Notes under the pieces: generated by a model
The model's database searches: none
What the model saw: only the letters and a program-made list of their open reading frames with translations
Told to the model about the DNA's origin: nothing
Origin: Acanthochromis polyacanthus
Taxonomy: Eukaryota > Chordata > Actinopteri > Pomacentridae
Assembly: GCF_021347895.1 (NCBI RefSeq)
Contig: NC_067136.1
Coordinates: forward strand, 2,563,970 to 2,627,969
Direction of reading: 5' to 3'
DNA: 64,000 nucleotides
Made by a program: the position numbers and the translations under genes
Part shown: positions 10,280-21,117 of the stretch, one piece after another
Layout: the number at the start of each line of letters is the position of its first letter
Position numbering within the stretch: position 1 is the first letter of the stretch

Positions 10280-11460
10280 CCACGGTGCAGGGATGGGATC
10301 AGCAAGTTCTGATTTTAGCGGAAAGTTGTTGACGGGGGGGGGGGGGGGGGGGGTGCGCGGCGGCACAGCGACTTCCAATCGCTGGGCCGTTTACAATCAT
10401 CGTTAACAAGCTATCGTTAACGTCGTTACCATCGCGCGGGAGTATCAGCGACAATAAAGTGTTCAAACTTGTGAAATCAGCGTTCAAATAAATGAAATCC
10501 GCGGAAAATTCCCATCCCTGAAAAAAGCGGAATTCTTGGAAAAATCACATCCCTGCACGGTGGCGAAGCTAATTTTGCCTAATAAATGTAAAAAAAGGGT
10601 TAACTTACAACTTTTTCGTAATTTGCCGAGTGATAATCAAAGAAAATAACAAACCGCGCCTCCTTTACAGCGCTCGATTTAAGGCCGAGAGGTCCGGTCG
10701 CCCAAATGACATTTTTTGGGCCACCTACGCATACGTCAATTTAGACATTTTTAGGAGCCAAAATCAACTTTTAGTGGCCAAAAAAATTAATCCTACTTTT
10801 TTTTTGGGGGGGGGGAGATCCAGTTCCTCTTCCACGTCAACTTGTTAGCTGGAGCCGCCGAGCCATCACTGGTCGCTGGGCAAAGTGTGCCTTAAAACCC
10901 CCCACGGCCGTGAAAAGTCACCCACGAATGAGCAGCGCATTGTCCGGAGCTCCTAGCGGGTGACTGGGGACGTTGACAGCCGAAACAGGTGCGGTTTGTC
11001 CCGGGCAGATGAGCGGCGAGGAGCGGCAGGTGTTAGCCGAGCAGCTAGCAGGGGATAGCTAGCCAGCCGGGGAGTCTGAGCAGTCTGTGACCAGGGAGAG
11101 CAGCCAGCGGACCCGCCGAGTTGAAAAAATGAGAGCTCCGGTGGCTTGGTGCTTTCCGTTCGCGGTGCTCAGGCTCAGTTGGTGCTGCCCTCCGGATGCC
11201 GCCACCACATTCTGGGCTGGTTCTGGATCCGACGGAGTCTCGCGGACTCCCGCGAGATGTTAACGACGTTAACATCAGCGACAATAAAGTGTTCAAATTT
11301 GAAATTAAATCGGCGGAAACTTGGATTTGGAGGTCAGTAGTCCAACTCAAAATATTTGGGCCCCTAACCAGCGTGTTTTTTGTCATTTTTGGTCGCCAAA
11401 ATCGGTTTTTAGTCGCAAATGGCGACCTGGCAACCGTCTAAATTGAGCGCTGCTTTACTG
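10280..11460. repeat. GC-rich repeat block with a G homopolymer run
   Basis: Two related pieces, 10300-10530 and 11190-11330, share words such as ATCAGCGACAATAAAGTGTTCAAA and TTAACGTCGTTA, so at least two copies of one repeat are present. A run of about 20 G is at 10335-10354 and another G run at 10804-10815. ORFs here are not credible. The high CpG content differs from the flanking DNA. Confidence 0.5.
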
Positions 11461-12962
11461 AAGAACGCTACCGAGTATAACCGGAACGACCCAAATGCTT
11501 CCGATCATTAATAGATGCACACTGTCACGTGTTTCGTCTCAGTCAATCAGAAAAAAGGATTCGGACTAACCCCGGGAAGGCATACAACAATGAGGACAAG
11601 GAGAGGGATCTGTCAGTGGCTGGAAAATGTTCAAAGTCATAAACAATTGCAATAACACATAGTGACTGTTTAATCAAAGGCTTTTCTAGTCTGCATTATT
11701 TTGTAATACAAATTAGTAATTTCTAGTCTGAGGGATAATTTAATGACAGAGTACTTTCCAGTGATACTTTGTAGTTTTAGAAGAAAGCCATTCTATGGCA
11801 AAAATAATATTTTTGTTTAGATGAATCTCATTAGCTTTTATCATGAATCTCAATAGAAAAGTAAGATTCAGTACTTCCTAGTCTTAAAAAGTGTTGAATG
11901 AGTATGTATTTTATGTTACAGATTGATATATTGATTTTTTGCAGGAATTGTTGTGCATATTTCTTATTACTTAGAAATAAAAATAGTCCAGATGCAAATT
12001 GTGTGTGAGTAACTTTTTTAATTAAAATGTTGAAATAAACTGAAGCAATATTGAACATAATTTTTGGCCTCAAAATGCACCAGAATGCAGGAAAAGGACT
12101 CCATTTTGTCAAAATTTTTCCCTGGGGACACCCCCCGGACCCCCTGTGGGAGGGGACACCCCTCCCACACCTAACCTGCTTCGCACGCAGCAGTACAGAT
12201 ACTGAAAAAGTGTGGCTAAATGTGGCGTAACAAAATTCTAGCACTTTAGCCACAGCGGTTAGAGACAAATTTTCCCTAGTGCAAGCACAGAGATGGGAAG
12301 AGTATTAGAGCCACTGAACAAAATATAACAAAACAGGGGTTTAAAAAATATCTGCTCTGGCAAAAAGTCAAAATTCTGAGGAAAAAAATTCAGAATTTCT
12401 CAGAACTGACTTTTTTCTCTGAAGTCTGAAACTTTTGGCTAGCTAGCGGATGCTAACACCCGCTAACGTTAGCTCGCTAACGCTAAAGGTCGTAGCAGTA
12501 ATTAAAACAAGTTGACAGGCAAAATTATGGATAATGTGCCTTACCTTTCTGCAAAAGAATGACGTTTGTCACAAACAAAACTCAACTCGGCAGCTTGCCC
12601 TCGCTGCTCCGGCCTGTGTGCTGTACTGGTGCCTCGGTAGCTGAGCGGGAGAGTGAATGTCTTCTTCTTTGTGGAGTTAACGGCGGTTGGCCACCTTTAC
12701 ATTGGGCATTACCGCCACCTACTGACCCGGGTGTGGATCAGTCGTGAGAGAGACTGTGATTGCTACTTATTGTTGCCATTGTTGCGAGTGAGCTTAACTA
12801 TAAATAAAGTAATCTTCACTCTAAACACTAAGTCTTTTGCATTTTTCACCATTCAAGTGACTGTTACTTCATAAATATCAGTAATAAATGCATTTTTTTG
12901 ATAACCTAGTAAAGTTAACTCATGTTTGCATGTCAGGGCAGCTATTGGATTGTAATGTATTA
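11461..12962. other. Interior of composite element, no supported gene
   Basis: No credible gene. A GC-rich patch at about 12120-12190 (CTGGGGACACCCCCC, CTTCGCACGCAGC) looks like a relic of a DNA transposon. GCTAAC/GTTAGC words at 12440-12490 form small inverted repeats. Confidence 0.4.
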
Positions 12963-12963
12963 A

Positions 12964-13497
12964 AAACCCTTTAAGCTTCAGTGTACCTCCGGCGGTACAC
13001 CTACTAATTTGCATAGGAATTTCAGGAATGTCCGACGGGTGCAAACGCGATTATACAAACACTATACACCGATGGAAAGCTTAGATTCTCATGAATCCGC
13101 CGGTATAAACCACTTTCAGATGCGATTACCACAGCAGGTGAGAAAAACACATTTGTCCGACAAAAACAAATATTCATCCATCCGTTCTCTATACACGGCT
13201 TCAAAGCACACAGCGCGACTCACATTTCCGGGTTTATTATTACACATAAAAAAAAAGATTCCACAAAAAACGGCCATAATCCAACCTTTTACATCAGATG
13301 ACACAAGCCAGGAAACTATTTTGTCCAAAACATGTCCTGAAGTCGGTATAAAATCCCCGAATCGGTCGTTTTCAAGGAAATGCACCTCCCGATGCGCGTC
13401 CAATATTCCCCGTATTTTTCGTATTTTTTTTATTTAAAAATAGAATATTAGCGATTTTTTGTACTGAAAACGGCTGGAATTGACTGAAGCTTAAAGG
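12964..13497. mobile_element. TTAA-type (piggyBac-like) non-autonomous element
   Basis: The ends are an exact 18-base inverted repeat, AACCCTTTAAGCTTCAGT at the left and its complement at the right, with TTAA next to each (12960-12963 and 13498-13501). The length is about 0.53 kb and there is no transposase. A diverged relative lies at about 34540-35060, and part of its interior (13006-13137) reappears inverted inside the foldback elements at 40121 and 62048. Confidence 0.65.
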
Positions 13498-13775
13498 GTT
13501 AATAAATTAAATGAAACTGATTTTCCTCATTTGTATTTATTTCCATAAAGGCCTTCATTAGTAATTCTCCCAAGATGTTAAATTTTATTTAAATTCTCTG
13601 TAATTCTATTTAATTTTGACATAGTTGACAGAATCTCAAACAAAATAATTTATTGTTTCACCAACAAATGAGACAGTGTGTTTAAAGGTATTGTCTGCTT
13701 AGCTACATACAAACTGATGAATTAGCATAGTTGAAATTTTATCAGCTATGACCATGACGGTTGACAGCTGATTCA

Positions 13776-14146
13776 GCAGAAGAAGAAAAGAAAAAAAACA
13801 CTGAGCATGAGCAAACTAGCATTAACCAGCATAGACTAGCACAGCATAATTTGGTGTTGGTTTAGCTGGTGGATCAGCACTGCAATGCTGGTCTACCAGC
13901 AAAACCAGCATAGACAAGCATAACCAGCACAGACCAGCATGATTTGGTGTTGGTTTAGCTGGTGGACCAGCATTGCAATGCTGGTCCACCAGCTAAAACC
14001 AACACCAAACCAGCATAGACCAGCATAAACCAGCATAGACCAGCATGGTTTGGTGTTGGTTTAGCTGGTGGACCAGCATTGCAATGCTGGTCCACCAGCT
14101 AAACCAACACCAAACCAGCATAGACCAGCATAAACCAGCATAGACC
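13776..14146. repeat. ACCAGCAT array with palindromes, right part of composite element
   Basis: Repeats of ACCAGCATAGACCAGCATAA are mixed with inverted units. Bases 14046-14081 and 14082-14117 form a perfect 72-base palindrome without spacer, centred on the word GCATTGCAATGC. A similar palindrome is near 13945-14013. The array continues after the LTR at 14930. Confidence 0.85.
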
Positions 14147-14929
14147 TGTCACACAAGGCAGGTCAGGACTCGAGCAGGGAACCACGCTACCGAGGCAGAA
14201 TGGAGTTGTAACTGGTTTTATTGTATGAGGATGGAAGTGGACGAGGAGATGGGTTCAGGGGAGCGGCGTGTCGGGTGAGGGTTCTGGCAGGAAAGGTAGA
14301 AGGGAGCCGGGGGATCGGCAGCTGTAGAGGCTCTGGAGGGGAGCAGAGTGCAGCAGCAGGTGTTGGGAGTGGATCCCTGACGGCTATTAATCCTCGGTGG
14401 TTCAGGGCAGGCAGGAGGCGTAAAGATACGACGGGTCTGAGGGGGTCCAGGAGGCCAGGAGGGTTGGGGAAAACCAAGGAGGGAGCTCAGGGGCAACAAA
14501 GTCCACACAGTTCTGGGGGTAGGCAGGTATGGGAGTCCGGACAGCAGATCTGAGGTAGGCAGAGGACAAAAACACGTTAGTTTGAAGCTCAAAATACAAC
14601 AGGATCTTAACAATGGCAAGACAGCAACTGACTCATGAGTCTAGTGCAACAATCTGGCGGAGAATGGATGAGAGAGCCGGTCTTTTATTGCCAGGTAGGT
14701 GATTAGTGATATGGGCGTCAGCTGTCCGGGCTCCAGGGTAACACTGATTAGACAGATGGGAGGCAGCTGGTGGCCGTACTCCGTATCATGCCCTGCAGAG
14801 GAGAGAGTGAGGAAGGGAAGGAGGGAGGGAGAGAGAAAAAGGGAGATACGAGGGAGGAAAAGGAAATAAAAAGGAGGGAGAGGGTCTTGGGGGAGCCAGG
14901 TGGGAGAGGGTGGAGAGGGAGCCTTGACA
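14147..14929 (-). mobile_element. Solo LTR, minus orientation, TSD AGACC
   Basis: The insertion is bounded by TGTCACAC and CCTTGACA (TG..CA) and flanked by AGACC on both sides (14142-14146 and 14930-14934). On the minus strand it has AATAAAACCAGTTAC near the 3' end. It shares ACCACGCTACCGAGGCAG with the LTR at 5562-6370, so both belong to one family with different target sites. It splits the ACCAGCAT array, so it is younger than the composite element. Confidence 0.85.
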
Positions 14930-15190
14930 AGACCAGCATGGTTTGGTGTTGGTTTAGCTGGTGGACCAGCATTGCAATGCTGGTCCACCAGCTAAAACCA
15001 ACACCAAACCAGCATAGACCAGCATAAACCAGCATAGACCAGCATAGACCAGCATGGTTTGGTGTTGGTTTAGCTGGTGGACCAGCAATGCAATGCTGGT
15101 CCACCAGCTAAAACCAACACCAAACCAGCATAGACCAGCATAAACCAGCATAGACCAGCATAAACCAGCATAGACCAGCATGCAAATTAT
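14930..15190. repeat. ACCAGCAT array, right subterminal part
   Basis: Two further near-palindromes are present (centres near 14975 and 15091), followed by five direct copies of ACCAGCATA[GA]ACCAGCATAA up to 15182. The element end is reached at 15200. Confidence 0.85.
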
Positions 15191-15537
15191 TTCAGCAGGG
15201 ACATCACCTGTGTTACAGCAGCTGTTATAAACCTCAGCTGCTGCCTGAATGTTTGTGGTTTGTTTCAGCTGGATTTTGTTGCTTCTTGTGTAAATATCGT
15301 TGTAACATACAGATGAGTTGACCACTTCTAAGATTACGCTGGATGTAAGTTCCTGTTTAGCAATGACAGCGCAATAGGAAAAACAGAAAAGACCAAATGT
15401 TATGCTAAATGCATTAACCTAGCCAAAATTGCCCTCATGGGTTAAGAACACCTAATTATGTTCATTGGTTTCCATTTTTGACACATCCTGTCTCCTTTCT
15501 GTCTCTCTTATATCTTTTTCTCTTCAGACCACCAATA

Positions 15538-15558
15538 TATGCAGCAGATATGTCAGTG
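15538..15558 (+). promoter_or_regulatory. Short uORF overlapping receptor 2 start codon
   Basis: ATG-CAG-CAG-ATA-TGT-CAG-TGA begins 12 bases before the main ATG in another frame and ends inside the receptor coding sequence. The same ATGCAGCA[AG]ATATG arrangement is present in receptors 3, 6 and 7, and a near version in 8. Confidence 0.55.
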
Positions 15559-16419
15559 AACTCCTCATCAAACTCCACAGATGGTCCGCTGACTCGCTGC
15601 AATGATATTAGAGTTAACCTGTACATGTACATTGCTGTAGCTGCATTGAGAATCCTACTCCTACTCCCTCTCTCCGCCTTTGTCCTCTACCTGGGTCTCC
15701 AAAGATGGCGTCAGCAGTGTTCCACTAAAGCAGCAGCTCATTCTGACATCTTCACCTACCACGTGGCCTCCATGCAGCTGATCGGAGTTCTGGGGATCTT
15801 CTTCTACTGCAGTGGTAGATACACTGATCACCCTGTTTTGATGAAAGTAGCAGTGTTTACTTTTTCTGTCCCATTGAGTGGAGAGGTGTTTTTTCACGTC
15901 CTGACCTGTGTGGAGCGCTACCTGGCTGTTGTCCATCCCATCACCTACATGGGGCTGAAAAATGCTCGTGGGGTCAGAATCAGAAACATCTGGATTGGAT
16001 GTGCTTGGCTGCTGAGTTTCGGGATAAATTTTACAAATATAGGCTTTCCTCACTTCATCTCCATCATAACACTCGGCCTTACTGTTTTCTTCATAATAGT
16101 CATATCTTTCTGCAGCCTGTTGGTTCTCTGTATTCTGATCCGTCCGGGTCCGGGGGAAGGAGGTGGGGAAAAGGAGCGGGTTGACCAAACAAAGCAGAGA
16201 GCTTTCTACACCATCACAGCTATATCAGTCACTGTTTGGTTGTGGTTTGTTGGGTTGACGGTTTCCACTGCTGTGGAGATGTCACCTCAGCTGAGCAAAA
16301 GTGTTCGCTGTCTGGTGCCGATGAGTGTCCTCTGGTTTAACCTGCCCAGCAGTTTGGTGTCTCCTCTGTTGTATCTACACAGGGCTGGAAAACTATTATG
16401 TTGCTGTGGAAAAAAATGA
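15550..16419 (+). CDS. Receptor 2: divergent class A-like GPCR, subfamily A
   Basis: 289 residues, closest by eye to receptor 1 (shared MSVNSSSNS start, LKNARGVRIRN, KERVDQTKQRAFYTI). Seven helices; Cys17 and the Cys at the start of TM7 (SVRC) are kept; ERY is intact; SPLLY replaces NPxxY. The 2.50 position is Gln (ASMQL), a change from Glu/Asp in the others. An open frame continues upstream to 15478, but without an ATG and across the splice acceptor TCTCTTCAG (ends 15527), so the start is the ATG at 15550. An upstream ATG at 15538 opens a 6-codon out-of-frame uORF that overlaps the start. The first exon is about 9 kb upstream. Confidence 0.9.
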   Translation: MSVNSSSNSTDGPLTRCNDIRVNLYMYIAVAALRILLLLPLSAFVLYLGLQRWRQQCSTKAAAHSDIFTYHVASMQLIGVLGIFFYCSGRYTDHPVLMKVAVFTFSVPLSGEVFFHVLTCVERYLAVVHPITYMGLKNARGVRIRNIWIGCAWLLSFGINFTNIGFPHFISIITLGLTVFFIIVISFCSLLVLCILIRPGPGEGGGEKERVDQTKQRAFYTITAISVTVWLWFVGLTVSTAVEMSPQLSKSVRCLVPMSVLWFNLPSSLVSPLLYLHRAGKLLCCCGKK

Positions 16420-16681
16420 GTGAAAACAAGGACCGTATCTTAAGAAATCAGACCTTTGCAGTAAAAACAACTGGATAACAGAAGAAACTCTGATGTATGT
16501 TAGGTCGCTAATATATTATGCTATGTAGTTAATTACTATTATGTTTATTGAGTGACATAGATTGTTGGATTGTTTTGCAACAGCTGCGGTCTTGCTAGGT
16601 GACTGCAATGATGAGTGCTCAACCTGGGGAGCTGAGGGAAACTGAACTTGAGAAATCCAATGATTAATCGCTTAGTTGATG

Positions 16682-16687
16682 AATAAA
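16682..16687 (+). terminator. Poly(A) signal AATAAA, receptor 2
   Basis: AATAAA lies about 263 bases after the stop, within 3' sequence homologous to receptor 1 downstream DNA. Confidence 0.6.
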
Positions 16688-16689
16688 GT

Positions 16690-17880
16690 AGTTGACGACT
16701 GTTTTAATAAAGGATTCATCATTTCAGGATGTCATCCAGCCTTTGACAACAAGGTTTGCTTGGTTCCTTTTGCCGAAATTGGCATTTGATAAGTTCTGGA
16801 GGTTAACATACGATGATATTCTGAATATAAATATTTAGCACAGTCTCACTCCCAATTTATCACATACTGACACTCAGCCAGGACAATTTAGTGGAACATC
16901 TGAATGCACTGGAGGCCTTTATGATATATATTTTTTAACATGCAGAGTTACAATGGCAGAATCAGGCACCGTGAGTGTCGTCACAGTCATTCCATTGTTG
17001 GTGTGAATGACAAGTTTGGCTTGCAACATGCGAGTGTAGATAAAAAAGCAAACAAAAATATTCAAGTAAATTAAAAAAACACAGGAGGACAAAGAAATAG
17101 TGGTTGGAAAACCTGCACTCATATGTGATCTGATATTTGTATCTGCATTCCATACTGACTTTGGTTGCAACACCAAACAAAACCTTGTGTTATTCTTTCA
17201 GAAGTCAGAAAATGCATGTATCTAATGATCTGGGAATGGGAAAATTGGAATATAATATCATATTTTACACAGTAATACAGGATATGTAACAGATTGTTTA
17301 TTCTAGCACTTGACTCAAAGAAGGGATGCACATTGCTAACTTCAATACTGGAATTTATAATAGGAAACTTTACAATCTCATTATCTAACTGATGGTTTGA
17401 CAATCAAACTGCCTAAACAACAGATAGCTGAAGAATACCTCAATAACCTTATTTTTGCCCAATCCAATGGGTGTCAAGCTACAATGCTAACCACCACTAA
17501 TACTGCCATTTAAACAGCTTTGGAGGCAATGTGGGCAATACTGAGGAAGAAGAAAGTCACATGGATTTCAAAAGATAGTTTCTCCAGTTCTGGTGCATTA
17601 TTTGTCAGTCATCAATTAAACAATGTGATACGAGTGCAGTGGTTTATAAAGGTGTTTGGAAAGTAGAAAAATATAGCTTTTATATTGCAGTTGTATTTTA
17701 TATAGGAATTGATAAAGTGTTGAATGTTAGCAGGGTGTTAATAGGTCTTTTGGATGATTGTACATTCATCACAAGGTGGTTACTAACACTTTCACAGGGA
17801 TTTCTGTTGATTTTATCAAACATTAGAGGTGTTTTCTTGAGTGCATTTGTTGGTTTTGTATAGTTGCTACTTACCTATTT
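16690..17880. other. Intergenic, no gene
   Basis: AT-rich DNA. The first 170 bases are homologous to the sequence after receptor 1 (TTCTGGAGGTTAACA, then CAGTCTCACTCCCAA). No credible ORF is seen. Confidence 0.5.
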
Positions 17881-18560
17881 CTAACCTCAACTTTATAACC
17901 CACTAAGCTCTATAAAATCACAAGGCCCAGTAAAATGTCCTCATAGATACGCACACAGAGAAAACAGTAGATTTGTAGACTATTTTTAAATGTGTGTCCA
18001 TGTCATGTACAATTATAATCTGTGTTTTGGTTGTGTGATCTCTGATGTTAGGCATATTTTTGTGGTGTTATTGTTTCTTGCGTAGTGCCATTTTTCATCT
18101 TAACTTTATAACCTAAAAAATTGTAACTGGTGGTTTCCAGCAATAATGTCCTCATAGTGCAAATGTGTCCTCACCATGATGGTTGTAGCTGGTCCACAGA
18201 AAGATTGTTATACAAGCAGCATACACGCACGCAGAGCAAAGAGCTGATTTGAAAACTGTATTCAAAACTAAAGTGTGTCTACGTAATGCAGAATTTTGGA
18301 GTGTTTCTATAGCTTCATGTTTCAAATCTTAGCTTAATAACCTAAAACAACAACAACAACAACAAAAACAAGTAGTGATTTCCAGTACAAATGTTCTCAT
18401 AGTGCAGATTTGGCCACACCATGACGGTTATAGAGGGTCCCCAGACAGATAGTTACACAAGCGCACATACACACACAGAGCAAAGAGGTGATTTGAATCC
18501 TGTATTCAAATCTGATGTGTGTCTATGTGATGTACAAATGTAATTGACTGATGAATTATA
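17880..18560. repeat. Degenerate tandem repeat, about 200-250 bp units, 5' of receptor 3
   Basis: At least three diverged units carry ATGTCCTCATAGTGCA, GTCCACAGA/GTCCCCAGA, GAGCAAAGAG[CG]TGATTTGAA, TATTCAAA and TGTGTCTA[CT]GT. The same family in the opposite orientation fills 43200-45460 and parts of 35560-36180 and 49440-49680, with one more unit at 24770-25030. Confidence 0.7.
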
Positions 18561-18879
18561 TTATTGTTTCCAAATGACAGAATAAATGACATCATGTTTG
18601 GGTTGTGTAATCTCTGATGTTTGTTCATGCAGCACATGAAAGATCAACTGATGTCAGAGGAGCTTCATTAGTTTGGGTTGTGATGCTCTGTGATTAAATA
18701 AGCTGTGAATTTTTTTCAAGTTCTGTCAGCAGGAGAAATAGGAAAAGAACATTTGCCTTTTTCAATTTGCCGTGAAAGTTTCAGAAAATCTGCATCAATG
18801 GTTTTTTCATGTAAAACATCCTCACAGTCCTGCTGCCACCTGCTCTGCACATATTAATGCTTATATGAACCAAAGCCCA

Positions 18880-18948
18880 GCGAACAGTACTCAGTGAGTT
18901 CTGAGACTCTGGAGAAAGACTTTCAGAAAGACTGACACTGCTGAAAAG
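18880..18948 (+). other. Putative non-coding first exon of receptor 3
   Basis: The block CAGTACTCAGTGAGTTCTGAGACTC ends in CACTGCTGAAAAG with donor GTGAGT at 18949. A homologous block on the minus strand at 42928-42995 keeps the exon but has ATAAGT in place of the donor. The upstream CAGTCCTGCTGCCACC resembles the promoter word of other receptor units. The coding exon acceptor is at 20996, which implies a 2.0-kb intron. Confidence 0.55.
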
Positions 18949-20996
18949 GTGAGTTTATTGAACAATATCAGATCGTATGTAGTTATTTCTGTTCATTCTT
19001 GAATGAAGCTGATAACAAAAGAAGAAGAAGAAGAAATATCTCCTTGTTATCTCAATTTGTTTCTATTCATAACGTTCACAGTTTGGACTTACAGTCATCA
19101 ACTGTTGTCTTTTTCATAGTGTAGTATTATTGCAAATGTATAAAACCTTTACAATACAACAGACATGTTTAACAATCAGTCAGAAAGCGAAATAGTTTAT
19201 TCAGAGACATTTATGCGTGTAATTCCTGCTCTGCATCTACGATGGCATATTGGGACCATTATAAATAAAAGAAAAAAAGCACAGTAGGTGATTGAAAAAG
19301 CAACGCTGGATCTTAGAGACTCCACCAGTTTTGATCAAATTGTTAATATTTTACTGAGATATATTCTCTCACAAATTTACGATTTTCTCATCTCAAAGAC
19401 TTTTTCTGTATCTTTCTCATGAAATTGTGAGTTTGATTTAGAAATTCAGAGCTTCTTTTTTTCTCCGTATTTCTGTATGCCAACAAGCAAAACTGTATCT
19501 AAAGGCCTCTTTTAAAGAAAAATGTGTATTTATATTAAAGAGAACACTGCAACACAGCTAATAATTTAAAAAGCTTATTCTGGATTGACTCCCCAACATA
19601 ATTTGCTTGTTTACATGACTTTATTTTGCAGAAATAAGTGAATCTGTTTATTATAACTGTTCCCTTGAAATGACTCTTATAGTTTACACGATAAAATCTT
19701 GGTTTGAGCACACCAATCAGCAACAATTTATCATTTATCTAACTTTCTTTACACTTGTGTTAATAATTGGCTCTCTCTGCTCTCAATGCGTGTTCTACTC
19801 TTCAGGGTTTTGTATTTTTAAAGACATTTCTAGCTGGTTGATCACATCCACCTCAAACGTAATGAGAAAATCCCTCAGATCTTTATTGTGTTCAATATGA
19901 ATTTTGAATGATCAGTGTTGACCTGGCAGCCTGGTAGAGTTTGATGTTTGACCAAGAAACAGAAATTTGTTGAGGGGTGAAGGATGTTCAAAAAATTTAA
20001 AAAAAAAATCCTGGCACAAGTGGTGGAAAGTGATGTCTGATGTGGCCGTCAGGATTGTCTGGTGAAAAATGGCTCAAAGTTACGCCAACAAAACCGTAAC
20101 AATGTGGCACTCACGCTGCATTTTACCCACATATATGAAATTCAATTACTACATGCAAAATCCCAAGACTTAACAAAAGCCGGATGGGTCCAAACCACAA
20201 ACCCACAGTTGTTGGTTTTTTTTTGTTGCCATTTACAGGTATTGCACTTCATCAAGCTTATCCTAGAGAATTAACCTGATCAACATCATATTTGGTCAGT
20301 CTGATCTAAAGATCTTTGTAATGCAAAGGTCCCGGCTGATCACTCAACAGTGTGTCTGTGACAGCTTCATTTATTTTGTTGTTGTAACTCACATTAACAT
20401 TATCCAATTTGTCAAAGAATGTTTTTATGCTTGATAAGAGTCCTGGTCTACATGCACGTACTGCATCATAATCATAGCGCCAACTACAGACAAGAGGCAC
20501 CTGGCACAACAGGGATCATGTGATTTACATGAAGTTTACAATGTTTTACACATGTTGTAGAGCAGCATCAGATAATTGTGGTGAGGGTTCTGTAAAGCTA
20601 CATAGACAGAGAAGATGATGTAAATCCATTGTGCATCTATTGACAAGAGTTCAGGCATGACTACATAACATGATCACATTATCATCCATCAACTTCAGCA
20701 GTGTAAGGAGGACCTAGTCATTGCTGCTTGCAGCTTTAATTTGGAAATGAGTTTGTTTTTTTCACGACATGGCCAGATAAGACAACATTACATGTCAGGT
20801 ACTATTTATTAACAGCAGTGCAACAGATGAGACAGTTAGTTTCACTTCTGAACCTGGGGTGTGGTACCTTGATTGTTTCACAGCACAGTTCCTGAAGAAG
20901 ATGAAATAAAACCTAACTATGTCCATTTCTCTCTTTTTTTCCTTCTCGACACCTCCTATCTTCTTATTTGTGCCCCTAATTTATTTTTCTTATCAG
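18949..20996 (+). other. Putative receptor 3 intron, no other gene
   Basis: AT-rich DNA with no credible ORF. It ends in a pyrimidine tract with TTATCAG at 20996. Confidence 0.5.
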
Positions 20997-21006
20997 ACCC
21001 ACAATA

Positions 21007-21117
21007 TATGCAGCAGATATGTCTGTTAACTTCTCATCAACCTCCAATTTTCTTCTGGGTGTACGATGTGCTAACATCAGAGTTAGCCTGTACATGTATG
21101 ATAGCATCGCTGCGTTG
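21007..21117 (+). promoter_or_regulatory. Overlapping uORF at receptor 3 start
   Basis: The ATG 12 bases upstream of the main start (ATGCAGCAGATATG) opens a 36-codon frame ending in TGA at 21115-21117. It is the same upstream ATG as in receptor 2, but the early stop was lost. Confidence 0.5.

Larger units (their letters stand above)
7449..15200. mobile_element. 7.75-kb TIR-bounded composite insertion in receptor 2 intron
   Basis: The outer ends are inverted: CCCTGCTGAAA at 7449 and TTTCAGCAGGG ending 15200. The intron sequence just before (AAAAGGTTGACATGTTTATATCCAC) and just after (ACATCACCTGTGTTACAGCAGCTGTT) is continuous in receptors 6, 7 and 8 (39640-39690, 48600-48640, 53200-53240, all -), which gives a clear empty site. 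Flanking AC on both sides would be a 2-bp target duplication. Arrays of ACCAGCAT and inverted units lie next to both ends. The interior holds a protein-coding remnant (9182-9640) and later insertions. Subterminal repeats and a 2-bp TSD recall CACTA-like elements, but the TIR does not start CACTN, so the superfamily is left open. Confidence 0.7.

Noticed and set aside
10299..10487. Minus ORF through the poly(G) run
   Set aside because: Driven by a homopolymer within a repeat.
13800..15190. CRISPR-like regular array of ACCAGCAT units
   Set aside because: Units are contiguous, palindromic and without unique spacers, and the DNA is from a fish. They are subterminal repeats of a mobile element.
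14187..15325. ORFs with VYAGLCWSMLVYAGLCW-type repeats
   Set aside because: Translation of the ACCAGCAT array and the LTR, not a protein.
15478..15549. N-terminal extension of receptor 2 (MTHPVSFLSLL)
   Set aside because: The first codon is TTG and the stretch is the pyrimidine tract and splice acceptor of an intron.
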